In this document: in pieces, positions 52,247 to 61,371 of the stretch
Numbering within the stretch: position 1 is the stretch's first letter
Layout: each line of letters begins with the position of its first letter
Assembly: GCF_001612765.1 (NCBI RefSeq)
Contig: NZ_BDBB01000005.1
Span: forward strand, 124,001-188,000
Reading direction: 5' to 3'
Length of the DNA stretch: 64,000 nt
Origin: Nocardia arthritidis NBRC 100137
GTDB taxonomy: Bacteria > Actinomycetota > Actinomycetes > Mycobacteriales > Mycobacteriaceae
Made by a program: the position numbers and the translations under genes
Notes under the pieces: generated by a model
What the model saw: only the letters and a program-made list of their open reading frames with translations
Databases searched by the model: none
What the model was told of the DNA's origin: nothing

Positions 52247-52654
52247 TCACGCACCCTTGCTCGCGGTGGCCGGGGTGTAGACGGCGGTGAACAGCCGCGC
52301 CCGCGAGTACTCGGGGTCGGGTCCGGTGTAGGTGACCGAGAGGGTCGCACCGATCTCGAAGTCCTCGCTGCCGGAGTTCTCCAGCGCCAGGCCGATGGCC
52401 TGTTCCATGCGCCAGGACACGTACAGGTTGCGCGGTCCGGCGCCGGTGTCGAGGGTGACGACGGTCTGCATTACCGGTTGGCCGTCCTCGTCGAGTTCGA
52501 CCTCGCCGGGCGCGCCGCCGAACTTCAGCTTGGGTTCCTCGACGGCGGCGATGATGCGGCCGTAGACGGTGGTTCCGGGCTTGCTGGTCTTGGTGAACGC
52601 CGACGCGGGGCGTGCGGCACGGCGGAAACGCTGTCCGAAGGTGTTGCTGCTCAT
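52247..52654 (-). CDS. Small element protein with possible OB-type fold
   Basis: 135 residues. Beta-rich, with TVYGRIIAAVEEPKLKFGGA, MQTVVTLDTGAGPRNLYVSW and SVTYTGPDPEYSRARLFTAV. The pattern could be an OB fold (single-strand DNA binding) near the primase, but this is a guess. Common next to primases in Nocardia/Mycobacterium elements. Confidence 0.6.
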   Translation of the reverse strand: MSSNTFGQRFRRAARPASAFTKTSKPGTTVYGRIIAAVEEPKLKFGGAPGEVELDEDGQPVMQTVVTLDTGAGPRNLYVSWRMEQAIGLALENSGSEDFEIGATLSVTYTGPDPEYSRARLFTAVYTPATASKGA

Positions 52655-52682
52655 GAGGGATGGGTCCTTCCTGTTGTGGTGT

Positions 52683-53720
52683 TCAGCGGGCGCGGGTCCG
52701 GTCGGGCCGGCCGCGGCTGGTCGTGGTGGGGTGCAGGTCGTGGATGCTGCGCTGGGATCGGGGCCGGTCGAGGTAGTGGACCGGTTCCAGTTCGTCGAGG
52801 TCGTGTCCGGCGTCGAGGTGGTCGCAGAGGTCCTTGCCGTCGCGGGCCTGCATCACCCGGACTTCGCCGACGCGGTCGGCGAGGGAGTCGGCGACCTGGG
52901 CGGCGTGGCGGTAGCCGGGACGGTCGCGGTCGGCGATCACGATCACCCGGCCAGCGCCACGCAGCCAGCGCGCGTGGTCGTCGGTCCACTTCCCCGCGCC
53001 CATCGCGTTGCACGTCGCGAGCTGCCCGGCCTGGCTGGCTCGTTGCACGTCCTTCTCGCCCTCGCACACGTACAACTCGCGGCCGGTGTCGAGCGCTTCG
53101 CGCACGTCGGCGAGCTGCCACGGCAGCGGAGCGAAGCCGGTATTCACCCATTCGGTTCCGGTCCAGCGCCGTTGGTAGAAGCTCTTGGCGTGCCCGTGCT
53201 CGTGCGGGGTGTGCAGCCGCACCACCGCGCCCTCGACGCGGCCGCCCGGCCACCGGTAGACGTAGGTGTCGACCGCCTCGGGCTCCCCGATCTGGGCACC
53301 CAGATCCCGCTTGGCGGGCAATGGGAACCGAGCCGCGAGAATGGCTTTCTCGACCGGCGAGGCGACGCTGGCCGGGCGGGCGGGCCGCCCGCCGCCCGCG
53401 TAGGGCCGACGAGCAGAACCCTGCTGGTTGGTGCGCTCGGGCAGCCGATCCCACAGATCGCGCACCCGCAACCCGATGCGGTCGAGCACGTCCTGGTCGT
53501 CGCAGCGTGCCCAGCAGCGCACCATCGTCTTGCCCTGCCGCGGGTCATACCGCACACCCAGGCTGGGGTTGTGGTGGTGGCCGTCGCCCTCGTGCACCGG
53601 GCACAGGTAGTTCGTCCACTGCTGCGGCTCCCGCGGCCACTTGGCCGGGCCCACCCGGCGAATCAACGCCGCGGTGACGACCTCGTACGAACGGCCCTGC
53701 TGCGGTGACTGTTCGGTCAT
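52683..53720 (-). CDS. CHC2 zinc-finger / TOPRIM DNA primase
   Basis: 345 residues from ATG 53720. The N-terminal zinc finger reads CPVHEGDGHHHNPSLGV ... MVRCWARCD, and the TOPRIM domain has LYVCEGEKDVQRASQAG with VIVIADRDRPGYRHA. The helicase/RNA-polymerase body of DnaG is absent. It probably primes element replication after transfer. Confidence 0.85.
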   Translation of the reverse strand: MTEQSPQQGRSYEVVTAALIRRVGPAKWPREPQQWTNYLCPVHEGDGHHHNPSLGVRYDPRQGKTMVRCWARCDDQDVLDRIGLRVRDLWDRLPERTNQQGSARRPYAGGGRPARPASVASPVEKAILAARFPLPAKRDLGAQIGEPEAVDTYVYRWPGGRVEGAVVRLHTPHEHGHAKSFYQRRWTGTEWVNTGFAPLPWQLADVREALDTGRELYVCEGEKDVQRASQAGQLATCNAMGAGKWTDDHARWLRGAGRVIVIADRDRPGYRHAAQVADSLADRVGEVRVMQARDGKDLCDHLDAGHDLDELEPVHYLDRPRSQRSIHDLHPTTTSRGRPDRTRAR

Positions 53721-53722
53721 CG

Positions 53723-54058
53723 TCACCGCCCCCGCTCGATCTCGGGCCGCTGAGCGGCGGTGAGGATGCGGGCCTGCTCGATACTGCGCCGCTGCACCTC
53801 GTCCAATGAATCGGCGCCCGGCGAGGACAGCATCCGCCGCATGGAGCTGGGCGAGCGCGACCACAAGTCGTGCACGTCCTTCAGGTACTTCCACTCCCCC
53901 GGATGCGGCCCATTGCGCCACCCCTGGTCGATAGCTTCTTGCTGGGCGTAAAGGCTGTGGATCTCCGCCTCGCTGGCGCCCGGACGGTCCCGCAGTCGCG
54001 ACAGCCGGTCTACCTCGGCGAACGCTTCGCGCATCGCTTCCTCGTGCTCGATGTGCAT
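53723..54058 (-). CDS. Element protein, paralogue 1 of a tandem pair
   Basis: 111 residues. Helical: HIEHEEAMREAFAEVDRLSR and WRNGPHPGEWKYLKDVHDLW, RSPSSMRRML. The next gene upstream shares EHEEAMR, the GP..EW/HWxYL.D pattern and W.RSP, so the two arose by duplication. Unknown function. Confidence 0.65.
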   Translation of the reverse strand: MHIEHEEAMREAFAEVDRLSRLRDRPGASEAEIHSLYAQQEAIDQGWRNGPHPGEWKYLKDVHDLWSRSPSSMRRMLSSPGADSLDEVQRRSIEQARILTAAQRPEIERGR

Positions 54059-54061
54059 GAC

Positions 54062-54469
54062 TCACCGCCCCCGCTGCACGCCGCGGCTGCGTGCGGGCTG
54101 CTGTTCGATGTCGGGGTTGGTGTGGCGGTGGAAGGCGTCGCGCACGGTTTGGCTGTCGCGGATCGCCAGATGCAACGAGTGCAAGCTGCGGTATTGCAGC
54201 TCTGTCGCTCCGGCGCCGTCGTTGTGGACGATGTTGTCGACCAGCCGGAACATCGGTTCTGGCGAGCGCCGCCAATCCTCGTAGGCGTCATCGAGGTAGC
54301 CCCAGTGCTCGGCGTGCGGGCCGTCGGTCCACCGCTGCCCGATCTCGCGGCGCTGGGCGGTGATGCGGTCGCGGTCGGCGTCGGTGGCCTGCGGCTGGTG
54401 CATGTCTTCGCCGAGCTGGGTGTAGCGGGCGAACTCGATGCGCATCGCTTCCTCGTGCTCGCGTTCCAT
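54062..54469 (-). CDS. Element protein, paralogue 2 of a tandem pair
   Basis: 135 residues from ATG 54469. EHEEAMRIEFARYTQLGED, RWTDGPHAEHWGYLDDAYED, WRRSPEPMF mirror the downstream neighbour. It has an extra C-terminal helix and basic tail. Unknown function; probably interacts with its paralogue. Confidence 0.65.
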   Translation of the reverse strand: MEREHEEAMRIEFARYTQLGEDMHQPQATDADRDRITAQRREIGQRWTDGPHAEHWGYLDDAYEDWRRSPEPMFRLVDNIVHNDGAGATELQYRSLHSLHLAIRDSQTVRDAFHRHTNPDIEQQPARSRGVQRGR

Positions 54470-54470
54470 G

Positions 54471-56054
54471 TCAGCGGCTCCTCTCGATACCGTTGCGGCC
54501 GTTGCCGTTCCGCTCCGGACGCGGCCAGGACTGGGTGTCCGGACCGGCCTGCTCGCGGCCGGTCCCGGGGAGGTCGCGCAGGTAGCTGGCGCGCTTGCCC
54601 ACCGGCCCGGTGTCATTGCCCGGCTGTACGGAGTTGCGAAGCTCCTCCAGCGTCGGATTCGGCTCCTCCTGGCTCGCGCCGTTACCGTTGGCGGCGGTGC
54701 GGTGTGAGCGGTTGCCGTAGCGCTCGTGCTCGGGTGTGGACTGCACGAGCTTGCGCACCGCTTCGTCGCGTTCTTGCTTGAGCTGGTCGCGCTCGGCGGT
54801 CAGCTGCTCGACGCCCGGCCGAGCGCGCAATGCGTCGACCTCTGCGGACAGGCGCAGGTTGCGGTTCTTCAGCGCCTCGATGTGCCCTTCGGCGGAGTCG
54901 AGTTTGCGGCGGATCTCGTCGCGGTCGGCCGAGACCGAATCCAGGCCGCGTTGCAGCATCCCGACCCGGTTTTCCAGCCGGTCGCGGTCGGCGGCCATGT
55001 CGTTCAACTGGCGCTGCACCTGTGCCAGCCGGTCGACACCGGCGGTTTCGGGTGGGCGTTCGCGGTCGGTGTTCTCCCGCTGCCGGGCGGGCTGCTCGAC
55101 GTGCTCGTGGTGAACCTGCCCGGACAACGTCCGCTCCCGCAGTACGGTCTCCCGTGCGGCGAGTTGGTCGGCGACGGTCTCGGGGCGGCCGTAGTCGACG
55201 TATTGCTTCGCGGTGTTGAGGGTGTCGCGGGTCTCGACTGCCAGGGTGGTGCCGTCCGACCACGATGTGCCGCTGATGTTGCGCTGCAACCAGCTGGTGG
55301 CGCTGTGCTCGGTGGCGAAGGAGCGGGTTTCGGTGAGCTTCCCGCCGTCCGGGTCGGTCCACGTCATTTCCGCGGTGTAGCGGTGGCGGTGGGCTTGGGC
55401 GGCGTCGATACGTGCGAGCAGCGACTCTTCGGCGTTGGCTCGGCGCGCGGCGTCCAGGCTTTGCTGCCAGCCCTGCTCACGCTCCACCTCGGTGCGCTGG
55501 CGGGCGTTGACCGTCTCGCGGGCGACGTGGGCGCGGTAGCGCAGTGCGTCGATGCCGCGGACCTTGTGCGCTTTGGCGAAGAGGTTGCCGACCTTGAAAT
55601 GCGGGAAGATCGTCGCCGAGTCCAACCCGTCGAGGGCTATGCCCTGCTCGGTGCGGGTCAGGTGCTCGTTGCCGATGAAGCCGCGGGCCAGGCGGTTGCG
55701 GTGCTCTGCCAGTGCGTGAGCGTCGCGGGCGCGCCGCTCGTGGTCCACGCGCGGGTCGTTCGCGCGGTCGGCGACCGTTTGGACGTGTACGCGGTAGCGG
55801 TCGATGGCCTGGCTGGTCCAGGTCAGCTGGTGCTTGCGCATCACCTCTGCTTCTCGGCGCTGCTGGCGCAGCGTCCGGCTGATCTCCTTGCGGATCTTGC
55901 GGCGCTCCAAGAAGTTGCGGGCCTGTGCGTGCAGGCGGGTCAGCTCCGGCAGCGATCGCGCGAACTTGCGGGCCTCGGCGATCATCTCGTCCTCAGGGCT
56001 ACGGTCGGTCATTGCGGTGAATCCCTCTCTCTTGTGGGTGTTTTCGGTGTTCAT
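54471..56054 (-). CDS. Large coiled-coil element protein
   Basis: 527 residues. The N-terminal third is strongly basic and helical (ARNFLERRKIRKEISRTLRQ), a central block has FATEHSATSWLQRNISGTSW, and about 330-470 is a long coiled coil (AQVQRQLNDMAADRDRLENR, ERDQLKQERDEAVRKLVQ). Probably a DNA- or membrane-associated scaffold of the transfer apparatus; no relaxase motif was found. Start overlaps the upstream stop by ATGA. Confidence 0.7.
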   Translation of the reverse strand: MNTENTHKREGFTAMTDRSPEDEMIAEARKFARSLPELTRLHAQARNFLERRKIRKEISRTLRQQRREAEVMRKHQLTWTSQAIDRYRVHVQTVADRANDPRVDHERRARDAHALAEHRNRLARGFIGNEHLTRTEQGIALDGLDSATIFPHFKVGNLFAKAHKVRGIDALRYRAHVARETVNARQRTEVEREQGWQQSLDAARRANAEESLLARIDAAQAHRHRYTAEMTWTDPDGGKLTETRSFATEHSATSWLQRNISGTSWSDGTTLAVETRDTLNTAKQYVDYGRPETVADQLAARETVLRERTLSGQVHHEHVEQPARQRENTDRERPPETAGVDRLAQVQRQLNDMAADRDRLENRVGMLQRGLDSVSADRDEIRRKLDSAEGHIEALKNRNLRLSAEVDALRARPGVEQLTAERDQLKQERDEAVRKLVQSTPEHERYGNRSHRTAANGNGASQEEPNPTLEELRNSVQPGNDTGPVGKRASYLRDLPGTGREQAGPDTQSWPRPERNGNGRNGIERSR

Positions 56055-56416
56055 CGGGTCCGCTCGACGCGGTTGCGTCGGCGGTCGAGTTCGTCGGCTG
56101 CGGTGTCGGTGAGCTTGAGGCGGGTCGCGTACCGACCACGGGCGCGAGACAGCCAGACACCCGCGGCGTCCAACTTCTCGTCCGCCATCGCCAGCGCGGT
56201 TTCCGCGCGGAAGGTGGCTTCGACGGGGTCGAGCGGGTCGCCGAGGTTGTCGACCGCCAACGCGTCGGGGTGGCGGCGCAGGGCGGCGTACTCGCGCTGG
56301 ATCTCGCTGATCTCGCGGCGCAGCTGCGTCAGCCGGTCGTCGACGTTGTGCAGGCGCCCGTACAGCTCAGCGGGTGCAGTCCGAATCGGTTCGTCAGGAA
56401 TCTTGTTGGTGCTCAA
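56051..56416 (-). CDS. Small coiled-coil element protein
   Basis: 121 residues from TTG 56416 (AAGGAAGG 7 bases upstream). RLHNVDDRLTQLRREISEIQ, REYAALRRH and a basic C-terminus; helical throughout. Unknown function. Confidence 0.65.
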   Translation of the reverse strand: MSTNKIPDEPIRTAPAELYGRLHNVDDRLTQLRREISEIQREYAALRRHPDALAVDNLGDPLDPVEATFRAETALAMADEKLDAAGVWLSRARGRYATRLKLTDTAADELDRRRNRVERTR

Positions 56417-56438
56417 TGCTTTTCCTTCCTTGTGGTGG

Positions 56439-57059
56439 TCACTGGACCTGGGAGTTGGTGGTGGTGCGGTTGGTCTCGTGCTGGGTGCGGGCGCGGTCGA
56501 TGCGCTCGACCAGGGCGCGCAGCAGTCCGACGATGGCGGTCGCGACGGCGGCGACGGCGTGGCTGATACCGGCGGTGACGGTGCCGATGGCCTGCGGAAG
56601 GGGCGGGCGGTGGGCGGCGTTCCACCACAGGTAGGCCACCCACGCGCCGCCGTAGACGGCCAACGGACCGACCACCAGCGGCCCCTCACCCCATCCGGCG
56701 GTCACGGCCGCACCGACCACAACGGCGGAAGCTGCTGCGGTGCGCCGCGCGGTCTGCGCCCGGGACCGCGCCGGGACCGGCGCCACCGCGGCGGCGGCCT
56801 GCTCGGTGGGTTCGTCGTCGAGGTCGGGCACGACGGTCAACGCGGCCCGGCGCACCGGCTTGGTGTCTCCGGTGGGTCGTTCGGTCTGTGCGGGTGCGGT
56901 GGTTGGGGCGGTGTCGAGGTCGGCGATACCGGCCAGCCAGTCCTCGACTTCGTCGGCGAACAGCTCGCCCGCGATCGCGGGATCGGTCGGCGCCGCAGCG
57001 GGCTCGGGCCGCCGCTGGCCCTCGTCGTCGTTGTCGTCGTGGGGTCGGATGATGCGCAT
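56439..57059 (-). CDS. Element membrane protein with acidic N-terminus
   Basis: 206 residues from ATG 57059. An acidic, Pro/Ala-rich first half with EVEDWLAGIADLDT leads to a C-terminal membrane region (TAAASAVVVGAAVTAGWGEG, PLVVGPLAVYGGAWVAYLW, AVAAVATAIVGLLRALVERI). Sits directly after the TraB-like gene and is likely part of the same transfer complex. Confidence 0.65.
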   Translation of the reverse strand: MRIIRPHDDNDDEGQRRPEPAAAPTDPAIAGELFADEVEDWLAGIADLDTAPTTAPAQTERPTGDTKPVRRAALTVVPDLDDEPTEQAAAAVAPVPARSRAQTARRTAAASAVVVGAAVTAGWGEGPLVVGPLAVYGGAWVAYLWWNAAHRPPLPQAIGTVTAGISHAVAAVATAIVGLLRALVERIDRARTQHETNRTTTNSQVQ

Positions 57060-57095
57060 GGGCTTGCCTCTCAATCGGTTTCGGAGAAATGGGGG

Positions 57096-59093
57096 TCAGG
57101 CAGTCACGTCGGCGGTGACGGCCTCAATCTCGGGATCGGCGCTGGTCGTGCCGGGCAACGGGCGCACGGTGGCGGGGTCGACGGGCACGACGTGCCCGAA
57201 CTGGGCGCGGCCGGCCTTGGCGTAGACGAACTGGCCGGTGTCGAACTGGCGGACGCGGTCGGGGTCGACCAGCCACTTCTCACCGACCGACACCTGACCC
57301 TCGTCGCCGGTGCGCTGGCCCTTGATCAGGTGCCGCGACGGCAACATGTGCCGGACCGACCCGAAGTGCTTGCACAGCTCTCCGGCGTTCTCGACGTAGC
57401 CGAGCAGCACCCCACCCGCACAGGACTTCAAGATCCGGTCGAGCGCCCACTGATCCCCGGCGACACCCTCTGGACTCTGGGCGGCGAACAGCACGCTCAC
57501 CCCCTGCGAGCGGCCCCGCTCGCACACCTCTTCCAGCCCGATCGAGCCCTGGCCGGTGGTGAGCGCACTCAGCTCGTCGATGATCAAGGTGACGCTGCGA
57601 CGCTGGTCCTTGGCGGTGCGGGCCGCGCGCTGCATCAGCATCCGCAGAATGGCGGCGACCTGGGCGCGGGCGGCGTCCTTGTCCAGGCCCGGCACGGTCA
57701 CATACAGCACGTCGAGGTCGTCTAGGTCGACACCGCCGTCGAACACCATCCGCCCGTCCTCACCCTGGAGGCTGTCGAACAGGTTGGATGCCTTGATCAG
57801 CATGTCGGCGAGCTGGTCGACCTTCTCCGACTGAAGGGCTTCGACCATCCGCTTCACGTCCGGGGCGTTGCCCCACAAATCCAGCAACGTCTCGGGATTC
57901 AGCCGCTCCAGGAACTCCCCGCTCGACCGGGGCGGCCCGGCCGGGGCATCGACAACGAGCGAGACGATGCGGCGGCGCAGCTCGTCGAAGTGCTGGCCTT
58001 CCGACGTCGACGCCTGTCCAGCGTTGAGCATGTCGCCGAGCACGGCGCGTTGATCGCGGGCACGCATCGCCCACACGTCCAAGCGGGCGCCGTGGGGAAC
58101 CTCGGCGATGCGGTCGGCGGCGATCCCGCGGCGCTGTGCGATCGCGCGCAACTCGTGGCCCAAGACCTTGTCGTCGTTGCCGCCCTTGCAGGACACGACC
58201 ACCAGCAGCGGGCGCGGGTGTTTGCCCCGCATGCCCGGCACGTCCTTCCACCGCTGCCAGGCGTTCCACTCGTATTCGAGCATCCCGACCGCGTACCGCT
58301 TGATCAGCTCCGTCTTGCCCGAACCGGTCGTGCCGAACGCGGCCATCTGGCGACGCGCTTCCTTGTGCGGCACCACCATCCACGCCTGATGCCGCGCGGT
58401 CAGCTCCGACCACAAACCCAGAGGGTTCGCCGAGCGCCGGTCCGCCAGCGGCCCCAGCACGATCCCGTCCGTTGTGGTGAACGGGGCACCTACCGAGCGA
58501 GCCGACCGAGCGGCCCCGGCGAACTGCCGCGCGGCCAGCGCCGCCTGCACCCGCTCGGTGCGGCCCAGGTTCTTCAACCCGACGGTGTTGGTCTTGTGCA
58601 CGAACGACGCCCACCAGTACGTCGCCGCCAGCGCGGCCACCGGGGTACCGAGCAGGACCATCGTGCGCAGCCCGCCCAGGTCGCCCTCGGCAATCCGCGC
58701 CGCACCAGACCACAACAGGGAAGCGGGGGTCATCCACGATCCGCCGGCCATCGCGGACGCCGCGGGCAGCAGCAGCGACCCGATCGCGAAGTTGCGCAAC
58801 CGGTGCGGCGCCAGCGGCCACCGCGCCGCGACCGCGACGATCATGACCAGCATCGCCACGATCACGACACCGCACACTGTCGCTGTCGAGGCCGCGTCAC
58901 CGACCGCGGACAAGTCCAGCGTCGGCAGATCCCAGCCTTCGACGTGGCGGATCGGCGGTGCCTGCGGCGCCAGCGGGCCGCTACCGGCGCCCGGCTCCAC
59001 TGGCGGCGCGTCCGGCTGGCCGGTCGTGGGGACTTGTGCGCTGCCGTTGGGGTGGCAGTCCTGGGGAGTGATGATCGGCTGGCAGTTGCTCAT
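57096..59093 (-). CDS. FtsK/SpoIIIE-type DNA translocase (TraB-like transfer pump)
   Basis: 665 residues from ATG 59093. Two to four membrane segments (TATVCGVVIVAMLVMIVAVA, NFAIGSLLLPAASAMAGGSW, MVLLGTPVAALAATYWWASF) precede a cytosolic ATPase: Walker A GTTGSGKTELIKRYA, Walker B SVTLIIDELSAL, then RGRSQGVSVLFAAQSPEGVA. This is the FtsK/TraB family that moves double-stranded DNA between mycelial cells. The DNA-recognition tail is acidic rather than a clear winged helix. Confidence 0.88.
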   Translation of the reverse strand: MSNCQPIITPQDCHPNGSAQVPTTGQPDAPPVEPGAGSGPLAPQAPPIRHVEGWDLPTLDLSAVGDAASTATVCGVVIVAMLVMIVAVAARWPLAPHRLRNFAIGSLLLPAASAMAGGSWMTPASLLWSGAARIAEGDLGGLRTMVLLGTPVAALAATYWWASFVHKTNTVGLKNLGRTERVQAALAARQFAGAARSARSVGAPFTTTDGIVLGPLADRRSANPLGLWSELTARHQAWMVVPHKEARRQMAAFGTTGSGKTELIKRYAVGMLEYEWNAWQRWKDVPGMRGKHPRPLLVVVSCKGGNDDKVLGHELRAIAQRRGIAADRIAEVPHGARLDVWAMRARDQRAVLGDMLNAGQASTSEGQHFDELRRRIVSLVVDAPAGPPRSSGEFLERLNPETLLDLWGNAPDVKRMVEALQSEKVDQLADMLIKASNLFDSLQGEDGRMVFDGGVDLDDLDVLYVTVPGLDKDAARAQVAAILRMLMQRAARTAKDQRRSVTLIIDELSALTTGQGSIGLEEVCERGRSQGVSVLFAAQSPEGVAGDQWALDRILKSCAGGVLLGYVENAGELCKHFGSVRHMLPSRHLIKGQRTGDEGQVSVGEKWLVDPDRVRQFDTGQFVYAKAGRAQFGHVVPVDPATVRPLPGTTSADPEIEAVTADVTA

Positions 59094-60151
59094 GACGCTT
59101 CCTGAGTGAGAAGAAGGTTCGTGCGCCGGGTCTTGCGGGCGGCGCGGCCCTGGTTTCGGCGGGTGAGGAATTGGCTCCACTCCTCGTCGAAGTCGCCGAT
59201 CGCGAACAGCAGCTCAACCGCGGCGAGTTCGCGGGGAAGCCGCTGGTAGGCGGCATTGACGGTGTTCATGACGCGCTGGGAACGGCACAGGTAGAGCAGG
59301 CCCATCACGGCCTCGTCCTCGCTGTCGCGCGCGGCGCGGATCGCTCCCGCAAGCGCGGTGTCCATGTGGACGCGGTCCTTGGCACTCAGCTCGATCTCCA
59401 GCGCCCACCAGCCGTGCTGACCGCCGACCTCGCCGAGGAACCGCCCGTCATGCACGTGCGGGCGTCCCTTACGCGGGGTCCGGCCGTCGCTGAACACCAC
59501 GTGCCCGGACTTCGACTCCGCGGCAGCGACTTCGGCGCGGCGGCGCAGCACCCGCTCCGACACCCACAACTGCGGGTCGGAACCGACCAGCATCACCCGC
59601 GCCTGAGCGACGGCGCGGTAATGGTTGGCGTACATCAGCGGCGGCTTCCAGTCCTTGGGCCGCCACCCCAGATACCGCTCGGCCACCTCACGCCTCGGGT
59701 ACACCCACGCCCGGCCGCGCTGCACCGACAGCAGCGGATGCACCATCCGCCGCTTCAGCAGAGCGTCGGCGAGGTCGTAGGCGCTGCTGAGGCTGCTGAA
59801 GCTCATGAACTCGGCCAGCACATCGACCTGCATCCCGTGCATGTCGACCAGCGCGGCCAGCGCCGCGTCCTGCTGAGCCGACAGACCCTTACTGCCCTGT
59901 ACCGCCAGCACCCGGCCCAACGACCCGTACGGGATGCCGATCTCCTCGGCGATCTCCTGCTTCGTCAGCCCCTGTTCACGCAGCCGCGTCGCCTCACCCA
60001 GGCACGACTCGACTTGAGCCAGCGAAATACCCAGCTGCTCGCCGATCTGCCGGTAGGACATGCCCTGAGCACGCAACCCGCCGACGATCTGGGCACGGTG
60101 GCGACGCTCCAACGCGGTGTAGCGGTCGACGCCCTTCCTCTTGTGGTTCAT
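59090..60151 (-). CDS. Replic_Relax-like protein with N-terminal HTH
   Basis: 353 residues from ATG 60151. An N-terminal HTH (MSYRQIGEQLGISLAQVES) and a second HTH (LTKQEIAEEIGIPYGSLGR) are followed by winged-helix-like LADALLKRRMVHPLL. The ending HGWWALEIELSAKDRVHMDT ... LLYLCRSQRVMNTV recalls the replication-relaxation family of actinobacterial plasmids and ICEs. It overlaps the TraB-like gene by ATGA. Probably binds the element's origin. Confidence 0.7.
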   Translation of the reverse strand: MNHKRKGVDRYTALERRHRAQIVGGLRAQGMSYRQIGEQLGISLAQVESCLGEATRLREQGLTKQEIAEEIGIPYGSLGRVLAVQGSKGLSAQQDAALAALVDMHGMQVDVLAEFMSFSSLSSAYDLADALLKRRMVHPLLSVQRGRAWVYPRREVAERYLGWRPKDWKPPLMYANHYRAVAQARVMLVGSDPQLWVSERVLRRRAEVAAAESKSGHVVFSDGRTPRKGRPHVHDGRFLGEVGGQHGWWALEIELSAKDRVHMDTALAGAIRAARDSEDEAVMGLLYLCRSQRVMNTVNAAYQRLPRELAAVELLFAIGDFDEEWSQFLTRRNQGRAARKTRRTNLLLTQEAS

Positions 60152-60561
60152 CGGGTTCGCTCCCTTCCCTGCCGCGAACTGCGGCTGTGACCAGACCCGC
60201 GGCGGCGCTCGGCGATATCGGTGCGGGCCTGCGCAATGAACTCGCGCATCTCCGTCGCGTCCACCCCTCGCCGCTCCGCGGCCATCGCCGAGCGCGTCCA
60301 CCGCGCCAGCTGCAATGCCTCCAGCTGCGCTTCGGTCGAGACTCGTTTCGGCACGGCCGATTCCGCGTCATACAGGTGTGCCTTCAGCGGCCCTCGCGAC
60401 CCACCCCGCGCCCGCAGCACCTGCGCCTCGTACTCACCACTCGGACTCTTGCCCTCCCGCGCGAGCTGACGACGGGTCCGCAAATGCTGCGGCGCCAAAC
60501 CCCACGGCCAGGTCGGAATACCGAACCGGCGGCCGTCTGGATCATGAAAACGGCTGCTCAT
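60148..60561 (-). CDS. Small RR-motif element protein
   Basis: 137 residues from ATG 60561. RTRRQLAREGKSPSGEYEAQ, KAHLYDAESAVPKRVSTEAQ, LEALQLARWTRSAMAAERR recall a small protein (RRxxA ... LYxxxxAxPKR) frequent in actinobacterial ICEs. Function unknown. Confidence 0.68.
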   Translation of the reverse strand: MSSRFHDPDGRRFGIPTWPWGLAPQHLRTRRQLAREGKSPSGEYEAQVLRARGGSRGPLKAHLYDAESAVPKRVSTEAQLEALQLARWTRSAMAAERRGVDATEMREFIAQARTDIAERRRGSGHSRSSRQGRERTR

Positions 60562-60884
60562 CGCGACCGCTCCGGACACTGCGCACGCCGCTGCTCGGCA
60601 TCCCGTTCGGCGACACGGGCTCGGATCTGGGCCGCCACCTCCGGGCCGTGCCGGTAATCCAGCAGCCGATCCCAGACCGCGCGTTGCTCGGCATGGACCT
60701 GCTTGATCGCGTCGGTCTGTGCGATGCGCGACCTCTCGAACGCGATGCCGGTCCAGTCCTTCGCCCGCGAAGACTCGACAGCACCGTCGAGCATGTCGCT
60801 CAACACGCCAAGAGTGGTGTCCAGGCGCTGGAACTCCGCCTCCAACTCCGCGTGCTCGCGGCAACGCTCGTTCTCAGTGCTCAT
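60558..60884 (-). CDS. Small helical element protein
   Basis: 108 residues from ATG 60884, ATGA overlap with both neighbours. REHAELEAEFQRLDTTLGVL and EQRAVWDRLLDYRHGPEVAA; mostly helical. No family recognised. Confidence 0.65.
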   Translation of the reverse strand: MSTENERCREHAELEAEFQRLDTTLGVLSDMLDGAVESSRAKDWTGIAFERSRIAQTDAIKQVHAEQRAVWDRLLDYRHGPEVAAQIRARVAERDAEQRRAQCPERSR

Positions 60885-61225
60885 CGCGTCACCACCTGCG
60901 ACGGCAGCTGCGAACGAGGCACACACGACCCAGCCGGTTCCGGCGGAACCCCCGCGTTCAGCGGGCGGCAGATGTTCGGCGACGGCACATAGTCCTGCTG
61001 ATCGATCCACGCCGCCGTGCACCCGCCCATCCCGATGAGCAGCAGCACGCAGAACGCAGCCAGCCGCACCATCGGCGGCAACAGCCCCAGCGGCGCGAAC
61101 ACCGCACTGGTCCCGGTGAACTCCGGACCAGCCATCGAATGCAACGGGTTATGACCACCACGGCGGTCGAAATGCGTGACCGTGTAACCCTGAACAGGCG
61201 GGTCCTGCCGCCACGGCGCGCTCAT
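60881..61225 (-). CDS. Single-span element membrane protein
   Basis: 114 residues from ATG 61225. An N-terminal polar part, one membrane helix (MVRLAAFCVLLLIGMGGCTA) and an exterior tail with two cysteines (NICRPLNAG, GSCVPRS). Likely part of the transfer complex. Unknown family. Confidence 0.65.
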   Translation of the reverse strand: MSAPWRQDPPVQGYTVTHFDRRGGHNPLHSMAGPEFTGTSAVFAPLGLLPPMVRLAAFCVLLLIGMGGCTAAWIDQQDYVPSPNICRPLNAGVPPEPAGSCVPRSQLPSQVVTR

Positions 61226-61371
61226 CGCCGGACCTTCCATCGCCTCGATGACCGCCAGAACACGATGGCGCCCAGCAGCATCACCGTGAACCCGACAACC
61301 TCAGGCGCAGTCAGCACGAGGTAGCCGACCGCGATGGCGGCGACCGCAAGAATGAACGTCCGCGCCCGCAT
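61222..61371 (-). CDS. 49-residue membrane protein
   Basis: A short frame from ATG 61371 encodes MRARTFILAVAAIAVGYLVL, TAPEVVGFTVMLLGAIVFWR and a basic tail, two hydrophobic segments in all. It overlaps its neighbours at both ends (TGATG and ATGA), which supports translation. Too small for a family assignment. Confidence 0.65.
   Translation of the reverse strand: MRARTFILAVAAIAVGYLVLTAPEVVGFTVMLLGAIVFWRSSRRWKVRR

Noticed and set aside
54726..57725. A 999-codon plus-strand open frame opposite the element operon
   Set aside because: It lies antisense to several overlapping minus-strand genes with clear domains (FtsK-type ATPase, coiled-coil protein) and has no recognisable domain. High GC leaves long antisense frames open.
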